DNA of 64,000 nt. It comes from JBBRHQ01 sp963720735 (GTDB taxonomy: Bacteria; Actinomycetota; Thermoleophilia; Solirubrobacterales; 70-9). The stretch spans positions 62,001 to 126,000 of the forward strand of contig CAVRGL010000006.1 of NCBI GenBank assembly GCA_963720735.1, read 5' to 3'. The notes under the pieces were generated by a model. The model was not told where the DNA came from, did not search any database, and saw nothing but the letters and a program-made list of their open reading frames with translations. Both the position numbers and the translations under genes were made by a program. Of the stretch, positions 51,896-60,955 are shown in pieces. The stretch's first letter is position 1. Each line of letters starts with the position of its first letter.

Positions 51896-53773
51896 GTGGC
51901 CGAGTCCCAATCAGCACGCAGCCCCAGCACGCTCGAGCTAGCCGAGCCGAGGATCCTGGTCGGGCTGATCCTCTTCGCCCTGCTCCTCGGCGGGCTCCTC
52001 GACCTGTTCGTCTCGAGCGGCTGGGGGGACCTGGTCTGGGCCGCGGGAACCGTGCTGGCGCTGATCCCGTTGAGCTGGTCGGTGGCGCGCAGCCTGGTGC
52101 GCGGAGACGTCGGGGTGGACGCGATCGCGCTGGTCGCGATGGCCGGGGCGCTGGCCCTGGGCGAGTACCTGGCGGGCGCGGTGGTCGCGCTGATGCTGAG
52201 CGGGGGGAACGCGCTCGAGGCAGCGGCCTCGCGCCGCGCCAGCCGCGAGCTGACCGCCCTGCTCCAGCGCGCCCCGCGGATTGCCCACCGCCGTCGCGAG
52301 GGCAGGCTCGAGGAGGTCGCGGTCGAGGAGGTGCGGGTCGGCGACCGGATCCTGGTGAGGGCGGGCGAGGTGGTGCCGGTCGACGGGGCGGTGCAGAGCG
52401 AGAACGCCGTAGTCGACGAGTCGACCCTGACAGGAGAGGCGCTGCCCGCATCGCGGCCGCGCGGAACGGCGGTCTCCAGCGGCACCGTGAATGCCGGCGA
52501 GGCATTCGACCTGCGCGCCACCCGCACGGCCTCTGAGAGCGCCTACGCGGGCATAGTCCGCCTGGTCAGGGAGGCGGAGCACCAGCGGGCGCCGTTCGTG
52601 CGGATGGCCGACCGCTACGCGGCGATCCTGCTGCCGGTCACACTGATCGTCGCCGGGGCGGCATGGGCGCTGAGCGGCGATCCGGTGCGCGCTCTCTCGG
52701 TGCTCGTGGTCGCCACCCCCTGCCCGCTGATCCTGGCGGCGCCGGTGGCGCTGATCTCCGGCGTCTCGCGAGCCGCCAGGCTGGGCGTGATCGTCAAGGG
52801 AGGCGGCACGATCGAGGGCCTCGGCCGGGCGCGCACCGTCCTCTTCGACAAGACCGGGACACTGACCCGCGGCCGCCCGGAGATCGAGGAGGTCAGAAGC
52901 GCCGGTCAGCTGGCGCCGGAGGAGCTCTTGAAGCTAGGGGCATCGGTCGACCAGCTCTCCGCCCACGTCCTCGCCGAGGCGCTTGTCCACGGCGCGGAGG
53001 AGCGCGAGATCGAGCTGGTCTTCCCCGAGGACGTGGTCGAGGATCCGGGTCAGGGGATCGAGGGACGGGTGAACGGGCACCGGGTCGGCGTCGGAAGCGG
53101 CGACTGGCTGCGCCGCCGCGGCTACTCCGGGATCGACGGCGTGGCGCCGCTGATTGACGACTGGCTCGAGCCCGGCTGGGCCCGGGTGGTGATCGGGGTC
53201 GACGGGGGACTGGGGGGCGTGGTGTTGATGGCCGACCGGCTGCGCGGGGACGCGGCCGAGCTGACCAAGGGCCTGCGAGGGGCCGGAGTCGAGCAGGTCG
53301 CCCTTGTCACCGGCGATCAGGCGGCGATCGGAGAGGCGGTCGGCAGCGCGGTCGGGGTCGACCGGGTCTACTCGGAGCGCTCTCCGCAGGAGAAGATCGA
53401 GGTTGTTCGGGAGGCCCGCGACCGGCCGGGCGCCGGGGCGGTGGTGATGGTCGGCGACGGCGTCAACGACGCTCCCGCGCTGGCGCTCGCCGACGTCGGG
53501 ATCGCGATGGGGGGACCGGGGGCGACGGTCTCCTCGGAGACGGCCGACGCGGTGATCGCCGTCGACCGGATCGACCGGGTCGTCGACGCGATCGAGATCG
53601 GCCGGCGGTCGCTGACGATCGCCCGCCAGAGCGTCCGCTGGGGGCTGGGGCTGAGCTTCGTCGCGATGGGCTTCGCCGCCTTCGGCTACATCCAGCCGGT
53701 CGCGGGCGCCCTCCTCCAGGAGGGAATCGACGTCGCGGTGATCCTCAACGCGCTGCGGGCGCTGCGGGGATAG
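51896..53773 (+). CDS. P1B-type heavy-metal ATPase without N-terminal metal-binding domain
   Basis: 625 residues from the GTG at 51896 (the frame upstream is out of context). Membrane motif VVATPCPLILAAPVALISG, where Cys-Pro forms the ion-path motif as TPCPL. Actuator STLTGEALP, phosphorylation FDKTGTLTRG near 320, hinge GDGVNDAPALALADVGIAM near 525. The usual SEHPLA is SAHVLAEAL. No HMA or His-rich N-terminus. Exports or imports a transition metal at the cost of ATP; the exact metal cannot be read from the CPL motif. A partner for the Met-rich DUF2182 system is conceivable but lies 10 kb away. Confidence 0.86.
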   Translation: MAESQSARSPSTLELAEPRILVGLILFALLLGGLLDLFVSSGWGDLVWAAGTVLALIPLSWSVARSLVRGDVGVDAIALVAMAGALALGEYLAGAVVALMLSGGNALEAAASRRASRELTALLQRAPRIAHRRREGRLEEVAVEEVRVGDRILVRAGEVVPVDGAVQSENAVVDESTLTGEALPASRPRGTAVSSGTVNAGEAFDLRATRTASESAYAGIVRLVREAEHQRAPFVRMADRYAAILLPVTLIVAGAAWALSGDPVRALSVLVVATPCPLILAAPVALISGVSRAARLGVIVKGGGTIEGLGRARTVLFDKTGTLTRGRPEIEEVRSAGQLAPEELLKLGASVDQLSAHVLAEALVHGAEEREIELVFPEDVVEDPGQGIEGRVNGHRVGVGSGDWLRRRGYSGIDGVAPLIDDWLEPGWARVVIGVDGGLGGVVLMADRLRGDAAELTKGLRGAGVEQVALVTGDQAAIGEAVGSAVGVDRVYSERSPQEKIEVVREARDRPGAGAVVMVGDGVNDAPALALADVGIAMGGPGATVSSETADAVIAVDRIDRVVDAIEIGRRSLTIARQSVRWGLGLSFVAMGFAAFGYIQPVAGALLQEGIDVAVILNALRALRG

Positions 53774-53810
53774 GCGTCGGGGACCGGGGCATCGGGTAGC
53801 GGACCCCTCG

Positions 53811-54623
53811 ATGGATTCCGAATACCTTCTCGGAATGGGCCAGACCAACCAGGCGGGGAGTCGCTGGGTCGGCACCCTCTGGCCGCTGCTGCTGCTCGTG
53901 GTCGTGGTCGGCCTCGATCTGGTCGTCGACGCCGACTCGCGCTCGACCCCCGGGGTCGCAGCCTTCGACGAGCCGGCCCACCTGGCGACCGGGATCCTGG
54001 TGGTCCTGCTGCTGATCAGCTTCGCCCCGGCGCCGGCGAGCCTCGCCTTCTTGCTCGCGGCGCTGGTCGCGAGCATGGCGATCGACGTCGATCACCTCCC
54101 GCAGTACCTGGGGTGGTCCGGCCTTTCCGGGGGCACGCCACGGCCCTACACGCACAGCCTGGTGACGCCGCTGCTCCTGGCGGCGGCGGCGCTGTTCGCG
54201 AAGGGCCGATACCGCGCGGTCGCGCTCGGCGCCGCGGTCGGGGTCTGCGCCCATCTGCTCCGCGATCTGGGGACGGCCAGCGGGGTGGCACTTCTCTGGC
54301 CGATCAGCGACGCGGCGGCGAGGATCCCCTACTGGACCTACCTGCTCGCCCTCGTCCTGATCGCCGCCGCGGTGACCGTGCGGCTGGCGAGGCTGCGGGC
54401 GGACGGCAGTCTGCCGGAGGCCTTGATCAGAGGCCCCGCCGGGCCTGCCTGGCGAACGCATGCCAGGCCGGCTTCGGAGCCCCGTCAGGCCGCACCAGGC
54501 CGAAGTAGTCCTCCTGATCCCACGGCCTGGCCTGAGAACTCTGGTACTCGTACCAGACCAGGCCCGACACCATCCCCCGGTATCTCGTCCGCAAGAGGTC
54601 GAAGACCTGGCGGACGTACCTAG
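53811..54623 (+). CDS. DUF457-type (YdjM-like) membrane-bound metal-dependent hydrolase, 3' end extended by antisense sequence
   Basis: 270-residue open frame. Residues 20-205 are membrane-protein-like with DEPAHLATG near 52, SMAIDVDHLPQYLG near 88 and TPRPYTHSLVTPLL near 105, the conserved His/Asp motifs of the YdjM/DUF457 family. After about residue 205 the sequence turns into Arg/Pro-rich text that is antisense to the glycoside-hydrolase relic at 54427-55647. The gene therefore has probably lost its true stop, or the frame is shifted near the end. Family role: zinc-dependent membrane hydrolase of unknown substrate (stress-linked). Confidence 0.7.
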   Translation: MDSEYLLGMGQTNQAGSRWVGTLWPLLLLVVVVGLDLVVDADSRSTPGVAAFDEPAHLATGILVVLLLISFAPAPASLAFLLAALVASMAIDVDHLPQYLGWSGLSGGTPRPYTHSLVTPLLLAAAALFAKGRYRAVALGAAVGVCAHLLRDLGTASGVALLWPISDAAARIPYWTYLLALVLIAAAVTVRLARLRADGSLPEALIRGPAGPAWRTHARPASEPRQAAPGRSSPPDPTAWPENSGTRTRPGPTPSPGISSARGRRPGGRT

Positions 54624-55647
54624 CCTGGGCCGCCTTCGTGACCCCGTTGCGGGCCCTCGGCGCGCTCGACCACCCGACCTCGGTGATCCAGATCCTCACC
54701 CGGCGGGCGCCGTGCGCGTCGAGCAACCGGCGGATGTCGGCGATCCGGCAGAAGTCGAGCGCGGTCGCCCTCCAGTCTCGCCTCCGGCCGGCGTCCGGGC
54801 TCTGGCCGGGAGCACTCGCGCGGCGAGCCGCCGTCTCCCTGATAGGGGTGGACGCTGACCGCGTAGGCGTAGCATTGAGGTCCTGGGGACCGCGCGCAGC
54901 ATCGCGGCGAGGAAGGGCCTGTTCGGGGCTGCCGCCCGCGAGCCGCTGGTGTCCGCCTCCAGCAGGAACCGGCCCGCGGTCGGCTCGGCCTGGCGGCCTC
55001 CGACCACGGCTCTGAACATGCGCGCGTACGCCGCCGGGGTCGGGGAAGTCGCTTGGCCCCAGAACCGCGCCACGTAGGGTTCGTTCCAGATGTCGTAGTA
55101 GCGGATCGGACCTGGCGGGCAGCTCCGGGTGCTCCTCCCAGAAGCGGCCGTTGCTGCCGTAGCGCGCGACCAGGCTGGCGGACGAATGGCCGAGAATAGC
55201 GGCGAGTGGCCGTGCCGCTGGACCGGGGCGACGTTCCAGGCCGGGCGTCGCCCAGGTTGGAGCGGGTCGCAGGGCAGGGCGATGATCCCCAGCTCGCCGT
55301 CTGTCGCCGCCGCCACCCAGCGGTCCATGCTGCTCCAGTCATAGACGCCCGGGCTCGGCTCGAGCGTCCGCCAGGAGACGTCCTCCTTGACGTAGTCGAC
55401 CCCGCCGCGCGCAAGCGCGAGACGACCCGGGCGAGGTCGGCGTCGCTGCGCTCGCGAGGCGGGCGGTGATCCCGACCGGCACGCGCGGCGGTCCCGCGAC
55501 CAGGGAGCCGCGCAGAGATCCTCGGCCCGCCTCTCCCCGAGCCGGGGCGAGCGAGACGGCGAAGCGTCGCGACGGCCAGCAGCAAGAGCAGCCAGGTGAG
55601 GTAGACGAGGCTCCTGGGGTGGCGCGGGCGCAATGAGGATGGGTCAT
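54427..55647 (-). pseudogene. Exported GH-A clan glycoside hydrolase, multiply frameshifted
   Basis: Parts of one protein appear in all three minus frames. There is a signal-anchor (RSLVYLTWLLLLLAVATL) and RSDADLARVVSRLRA in one frame. VDYVKEDVSWRTLEPSPGVY with DWSSMDRWVAAATDGELGII comes in a second. SASLVARYGSNGRFWEEHPE follows in a third, then YYDIWNEPYVARFWGQ, and finally VRIWITEVGWSSAPRARNG and GMVSGLVWYEYQSSQARPWD ending at 54427. The DIWNEP acid/base and TEVGWS nucleophile motifs are typical of clan GH-A hydrolases. At least five frame changes within 1.2 kb. Dead gene or indel-rich assembly; the adjacent frames are otherwise well conserved. Confidence 0.72.
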
Positions 55648-55740
55648 GGTTCGGATGGCCGAGCGCCGTGCTTGACGGCGGGCGGCGCAGTTGCGCCCCG
55701 GATCGACGGACACCTATCATATTGCGAGGGCGCCTATCGA

Positions 55741-56716
55741 CTATTGATTAGGGCGGCGCCGGAGCAGCGCCGCCGCGTACCCGGCGGCGGCGCTGAGCAG
55801 GCCGGCGACGATCGCGCCGCCCCGCAACAGACCTGCGGCATCCCGCTCGGAGAGGCCCTTCCTGACGCCGGCGATCACCGCGAGCGGGGAGCACCCGGAG
55901 CGCCTGGCTGCGCTCGGCCGAGAGGCCCTCGCGGCTGCCGACCAGCTCGGACATCAGCGCCTTGCCGCGCCCCTCGTTGAAGCATTGCCTGCGGAAGTAG
56001 GCGAAGCGAGTCCTCTCGGGTCCGACCCAGTGACGGACACGGGCTGCCGGCTCATAGCGGAAGACCCCTCCGGGAATCTCCTGGGTCGCGCGGATGCAGA
56101 GCTCGGTCTCCTCGCACCCGAAGGGGAGCGCCCCCACCCTGCCGAGCTCGTCGCGGAAGCCGCCCACCCGCTCGAAGACCTCCCGGCGAAGCGACATTGC
56201 GGCGCCAATCAGGTTGCGGACCGTCCCGCCCGAAGGCGGCAATCCCGCATAGGTGCAGCCGACGACCCAATCGAACTCCGGGGGAAACCAGCGTGGGCGC
56301 GCGGTCGCCCACTCGGGCTCGATCGCGCCGCCGACCCCGAGCACTCCTTCCCCGTAGGCGGAAAGCAGCGACTCGAGCCATCCCGGCTCGGGCACGGCAT
56401 CGTCATCGAGGAAGGCGACGATGTCCTCCGCCGCGGCACGGATGCCGCTGTTGCGGGCGCCCGACAGCCCCCGGCGAGAAGCGTTCGGGATGACAACTAC
56501 CCGCTCGCCGAACTCGCCTCGGGCTCGCTCCAGCAGCCGCTCGTTGTGGTCGACCACGAGTATCACCCGGTTCGGCTGGGTGCTCTGGCCGAGGATCGCC
56601 TGCATCCCCTGGCTAAGCAGCCCCCAACGTTCCTCACTGTAGGCGCAGACGACAACGGCCGTGCTCAGTGCGCTGCCAGGATCGGCGGATGCGCCGGCGG
56701 GCTCAGCGGCCCCCAT
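55741..56716 (-). pseudogene. Family 2 glycosyltransferase with late frameshift
   Basis: Intact for about 275 residues from the ATG at 56716: TAVVVCAYSEERWGLLSQGM, VAFLDDDAVPEPGWLESLL (DDD nucleotide-sugar/metal motif), GCEETELCIRATQEIPGGVF (ED motif), then YFRRQCFNEGRGKALMSEL. Frame is lost near 55886-55889, where a run of four G (one more than needed) disrupts VLPLAVIAGVRKGLSERDAA. With one base removed it continues through hydrophobic GGAIVAGLLSAAAGYAAALL to TAG at 55741-55743. The original protein carried a C-terminal membrane anchor. It could be functional up to the shift, as the GT2 core is complete. Its ATG overlaps the stop of the membrane-protein gene by 1 base. Confidence 0.78.
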
Positions 56717-58596
56717 CAGGCCCCGGTCGGCTCTCCGCGGGCGAGGAGGTAGCGGTAGATGAGGATGTTGCCGTTGTCGTAGATCTTCTCAAAGAGCGGG
56801 CTGTGGTTGAACTTGTCGAGGCGCTCAGCCGGGAGTGGTCGCTGCCGCTTTCCCGCTCCCGGCTCGCTCTGCTCGTAATACCAACCTGTGCGCGGAAGCT
56901 CCGTCGTGATCCGGCGATCCACGACGAGGAACCTGACCTTGTAGTGGTTGAGCTCATAGAGGACATCGGGTGTGATCCGCCGCGGGAAGAAGGCACGCCA
57001 CGGTCGAATCCCGCTGTTCTGCCCCGAGAGGGTGTGCTGATTGCCATAGGATCCGAAGACGGCGAACGCCGTGCGGTCCCCGATCACCCGGTTGCCGATT
57101 CCGAAACGATCCTGAAGCCATCCGGCGGCGGCAAGAACATCGCTCGTCATCGAGCGGGGGTCCGCCGTCGGCTCGAACTTTCCCGGTAGCCCCTGCTCGA
57201 GGCTGGTGCGGCTGACAACTCCCCCGAGGAAGATCACAAACATCGCAACCGTCGCTCCTATCCTGACGAGCCATCGCCCCCCGAGCAGCAGCTCGGCCAG
57301 CGCAACAGCCACCAATGGAGCCACTCCAAGGAACGCGAACTCCCAAACGCGGGTGACAGCGTTGGTGGAGACGAGGAAGGCGACCGGGAGCGAGAGGAAG
57401 TAGAGCGCGCCGATCAATATCAGCGGGGTGGTCAGGTGCTCGCGTCGAGTTGCGTCACGGCGCATCAGCAGCAGCACGGCGTAGGCGAACGCGCCGGCGA
57501 GGAGGAAGACGGCAAGGTAGCTGCCGTATTTCTCGTAGAAGGGCTCGGTTGAGCGGTAGAAGAGCTGGCGGTGCTGGGTGCTACCGCCGGCGAAGTTGCC
57601 GATCGCGTCAGCCGTGTCGGAGAAGGTCGGCCCGACATAGCTGAGCGTATAGGGCGCCACCAGCACCAGCCAGGCCCCTACCGCGACCGCGGTCGCAGAC
57701 CCGATTGCGATCAGGCGCTTGGCGAAGGTCCAGGCCCAGCCTCGCTCCCAGATCGCCCCGAGCCCGAGCAGCAGGAGCATCCCCGCAAGAACCCAGGCGG
57801 TGGCGTGATGGGAGATGACGACTGCGATGCAGAGAGCGAAGGCGAGGCCAAGCAGACCAGATGCGGTGCGCCGCGACATCCGTTCGGAAAGCACGACCGC
57901 CGCCACGGCGGAGGCAGCGAGGGGCAGTGCAAAAGACTCATAGGCGAAGTAGGAGTCAAAGAAGACGAAAGCGGGGTTGGCGGCGTAGACCAAGACCGAG
58001 AGCAGGGCGACCCGGGGTGAGTCGGCGACCTGTTCATAGAGCAGGAAGAGCGCCCCCGCGATCAGCGCGTGGAGAAGCCCGATCACGATGTTCCCCGCGA
58101 CGAACTCCGAGAGTCCTGTCGCCGAGGTGAGCATGCCAGCGACAGACTCGAGGCCGGGATAGAACTCGACCGCCTTGTTGATCGGGTTCTCGAAGAACAG
58201 GCCGCCGCCTGCGTTGAGGTGCTCGAGGCCTCGCCAGTGGGCCAGCTCGTCGAAATAGTTGAAGAAGACGGGGCTGTGGAGGAGCTTCGGGAGGTAGAGG
58301 AGGAGGCCCAGCGACAGAGAAGCTGCGAACCCCGAGGTCCTGGTCGGGCCGCTAACCACGAGTCCGACGATGGTGATCACCATCACCGCGGATGCGAGCC
58401 AGAAGAGCAGGTGCGCGCCGCTCGGATCGCTAGACCAAGCGCGCAGGTAGGTGACCGCGTAAAGGGACGCCGAGAGCAAAAGGCCGGCGGGCCACCATCG
58501 GTTCCAACCCGACACGGTCGGCCTCTCTGCCCGCTGGACCCCGGTCCAGGGAGTCTCAACCGGCAGACTGGCTGTCTGCGTGATTGCCTCTGTCAT
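56716..58596 (-). CDS. Large polytopic membrane protein, glycosyltransferase-like
   Basis: 626 residues with about 11-13 hydrophobic helices (from WWPAGLLLSASLYAVTYL to VRIGATVAMFVIFLGGV) and a soluble C-terminal part after about residue 455 (DVLAAAGWLQDRFGIGNRVI; TLSGQNSGIRPWRAFFPRR). Near residues 110-125, FFNYFDELAHWRGLEHL carries an acidic pair on a first outside loop, as in lipid-linked-sugar-using GT-C enzymes, and YPGLESVAGMLTSATGLSEF follows. I judge a GT-C-fold transferase or a polymerase-type surface-polysaccharide enzyme most likely; there is no firm family. It sits in the polysaccharide cluster, with the GT2 gene overlapping its 3' end by one base. Confidence 0.72.
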   Translation of the reverse strand: MTEAITQTASLPVETPWTGVQRAERPTVSGWNRWWPAGLLLSASLYAVTYLRAWSSDPSGAHLLFWLASAVMVITIVGLVVSGPTRTSGFAASLSLGLLLYLPKLLHSPVFFNYFDELAHWRGLEHLNAGGGLFFENPINKAVEFYPGLESVAGMLTSATGLSEFVAGNIVIGLLHALIAGALFLLYEQVADSPRVALLSVLVYAANPAFVFFDSYFAYESFALPLAASAVAAVVLSERMSRRTASGLLGLAFALCIAVVISHHATAWVLAGMLLLLGLGAIWERGWAWTFAKRLIAIGSATAVAVGAWLVLVAPYTLSYVGPTFSDTADAIGNFAGGSTQHRQLFYRSTEPFYEKYGSYLAVFLLAGAFAYAVLLLMRRDATRREHLTTPLILIGALYFLSLPVAFLVSTNAVTRVWEFAFLGVAPLVAVALAELLLGGRWLVRIGATVAMFVIFLGGVVSRTSLEQGLPGKFEPTADPRSMTSDVLAAAGWLQDRFGIGNRVIGDRTAFAVFGSYGNQHTLSGQNSGIRPWRAFFPRRITPDVLYELNHYKVRFLVVDRRITTELPRTGWYYEQSEPGAGKRQRPLPAERLDKFNHSPLFEKIYDNGNILIYRYLLARGEPTGA

Positions 58597-58647
58597 GCCT
58601 CAGTCATCCCTGCCGGCTGTTCGCGAGGAAAGGCCCCCTCCACCTCG

Positions 58648-60825
58648 TCAACGGTGGGGAGGAGCCAATGCTTCCGGGGAAAGGCGCTGGCCCCGCAGCA
58701 GCGCCTCGACGCGTGGGTCTGATTCGAGAATATCGTTCGGATGCAGCAGGCTGTAGCCGAAGGCCAATGCGCGCTGCTCATAGCGGCGGACGACCCAACG
58801 CGAGATCAGGCGCGAGGTCCATCGGTCCCCTCCGCGCCCACCGGGCCAGGCTTCGAAGTACTCGAGATTGCTGTTTCGCACGTTCATGTCGGGGGGGAGG
58901 GCGCGCCGTTCGATGCCGATGAAGTCGAAGACCTCCGCGAGGGTTTCCTCGGGTGCGCGAACCAGATCCTCATAGCGCACGAGAATCACTTTCCCCAGCC
59001 GAGCCGCATCCGAAACGAGGATCTCGTGGGCTTTCAACCAGTGTCGGACCAGGCCCGGAGGCTTGAACACCCGGATCATCGGATGGCCCCATTTGTGTGT
59101 TGCCTCACTGACTGCGATCGGATGTCGAATGATCAGGACGTGGATGGAGCCGGGGAAGAGCGCCTGCAGGAATCGGGTCTGCATCAGGTTCGGCGGCGAT
59201 TTCTCGACCAGGATGGGTTTGTCGAGGTCCCAGTGCCTCCGCCATGCATGCCAGAGCGCCCGGCGGTTGTGCTCGGTGTTGAGTGGCGATTCTTCCGTCA
59301 GGTGCGCATCCGGCGCGAAGGCGAAGCGGCCGGGACCACCGTGGTAGGGGTCGGCCGGGTAGACCAACTGCAGGTGCTGTCCCTCATCTTGTCGGGCGCC
59401 GGTGTCCTTGAAACCACTGACCTGCGGGTGTTTGGCGATCCACCTTGCCAGCAGGGTCGTTCCGCTGCGGTGAAGGCCCCCGACGAAGACCAGCTGGTGC
59501 TCGTCGATCTCCGCGGAATCGGACGCCGGCTGGAGCGATCTGTCGGCCTCGGTCTCCCCGAAATCCCGAATCTTGGAGCGAATGCCGGCCTCGATCCCCA
59601 GCGAAGCGATTGCCGTCCCCGTCAGCCAGCCAACAGCCAACCCGTCCAGGTCTCCAAGCAGGGCGCCGACGACGGCCCCCGCGAGTCCGCTGAGCGCAAA
59701 GGCCGCCGAGCATGAAGTGACGGCCAGATGTCGGTCTTGCGCTCGCAGGAAAGAGAGATTGATTGAGAAGAAGCACCAGGGAAGAACCGCCAGCGCAAGC
59801 GCCCGGAGGACGAACGTCGCATGGTCTTCGTACTCCGGGCCATAGATCGAGAGGATCAGCGGTGCCGCCACGAAGATCACGACTATCGCCGGCACCACCA
59901 GGCTGACTGCAAAGCGCCGGGCGCGCGAAGCGGTTTCCCAGGGGTCCTGCCAGGACGTTTCGGTGAGTGAGACCTGCGATATCAGGATCGGAGCGAGCTG
60001 AAGAATCGCCGCGAAGCTCCAGGCGACGTAGTAGAACGCGGTCTGGCGGGAGCCGAGCAGGCCTGAGACGATCAGCGGAAGCAGCAGCGGAGCACCGGCG
60101 AAGAGGTTTGCCGGAAAGGTTCGCAACGAGTATCCCGCGAACTCCTGCACTGATTCCGACGTTGCCACCGCACCGCGGCGAAACGTCGGCAGTATCACCG
60201 GCAACAGCAGGTAGATGCAAACGCTGGCGAGGACGATCGGAGCGGACATGGCGATATACAGCCCAATCGCTCCTCCGGCCGCGAGCAGCGGCAGGCCCAC
60301 GAGCTTCCCGGCCGACATGATTCCCGCACGGGCGAGCGCCCACTGCCCGCGTCGACGTGCGGTCAGGGCGCTGTCGAGCACCAGCCCGACCGAGACCCCG
60401 ATGCAGAAGATCGCAAACAGAGCGAGGTCGACGGGGCTGGAGAGATCGTGCTGAAGTGCCGGCGCCCAGAGCGACGCGCCAGCGGCAAATGTCAGCGCAC
60501 CGATCAGCGATGAGGCCGCGGTGATCAGGATGGCGGCGTTGGTCAGCTCCGAGACAGAGACCCGAAAATCGCCGGAGTAACGCAGCAGCCCCTGCGGCAG
60601 GCCGAATCCCGTCAGGTAATTGATCAGGGCCACCGCCGCGACCAGGCCGGCCGCGGTTCCAAGCTCGCCCGGGTCGACCAGCCTAGCCGCCGCCAGCCAG
60701 AAGACGAAACCGGTCGCGGCGGTTATCCCGGCTCCCCCGAGGAGGAAAGCCGATTGCCGGTAGAGGGGCTGCCGAAGCCGGCGTAGCCTGGCCGCTAGCT
60801 CGGCACGCCGCGCTTGCTCTGGCAT
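58648..60825 (-). CDS. Polysaccharide flippase (MATE/Wzx-like) fused to a sulfotransferase domain
   Basis: 725 residues from the ATG at 60825. Residues about 20-430 are a polysaccharide flippase with 12 or so helices (SAFLLGGAGITAATGFVFWL; VSELTNAAILITAASSLIGA; FPANLFAGAPLLLPLIVSGL). From about 460 a soluble sulfotransferase domain follows: VFVGGLHRSGTTLLARWIAK is the PAPS phosphosulfate loop, and IHVLIIRHPIAVSEATHKWG the 3'-phosphate loop, with KPILVEKSPPNLMQTRFLQA between. Both domains keep their core motifs in one uninterrupted frame. I know of no well-studied protein with this join. It suggests that a saccharide is sulfated by the domain attached to its flippase. TTG at 60888 would add 21 residues. 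Confidence 0.8.
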   Translation of the reverse strand: MPEQARRAELAARLRRLRQPLYRQSAFLLGGAGITAATGFVFWLAAARLVDPGELGTAAGLVAAVALINYLTGFGLPQGLLRYSGDFRVSVSELTNAAILITAASSLIGALTFAAGASLWAPALQHDLSSPVDLALFAIFCIGVSVGLVLDSALTARRRGQWALARAGIMSAGKLVGLPLLAAGGAIGLYIAMSAPIVLASVCIYLLLPVILPTFRRGAVATSESVQEFAGYSLRTFPANLFAGAPLLLPLIVSGLLGSRQTAFYYVAWSFAAILQLAPILISQVSLTETSWQDPWETASRARRFAVSLVVPAIVVIFVAAPLILSIYGPEYEDHATFVLRALALAVLPWCFFSINLSFLRAQDRHLAVTSCSAAFALSGLAGAVVGALLGDLDGLAVGWLTGTAIASLGIEAGIRSKIRDFGETEADRSLQPASDSAEIDEHQLVFVGGLHRSGTTLLARWIAKHPQVSGFKDTGARQDEGQHLQLVYPADPYHGGPGRFAFAPDAHLTEESPLNTEHNRRALWHAWRRHWDLDKPILVEKSPPNLMQTRFLQALFPGSIHVLIIRHPIAVSEATHKWGHPMIRVFKPPGLVRHWLKAHEILVSDAARLGKVILVRYEDLVRAPEETLAEVFDFIGIERRALPPDMNVRNSNLEYFEAWPGGRGGDRWTSRLISRWVVRRYEQRALAFGYSLLHPNDILESDPRVEALLRGQRLSPEALAPPHR

Positions 60826-60955
60826 TCGAGGCAGGGTATCGGGGTGCTGCTCTCCCGCGGTCACCCACTCGAAGGGGGTGGCGCGCAACGCCTTGCAAGT
60901 TCAGGCTGACGACGGGGATCTGGGCGGGGCGCCTGTAGCATCGTTCGCTGCCCTC

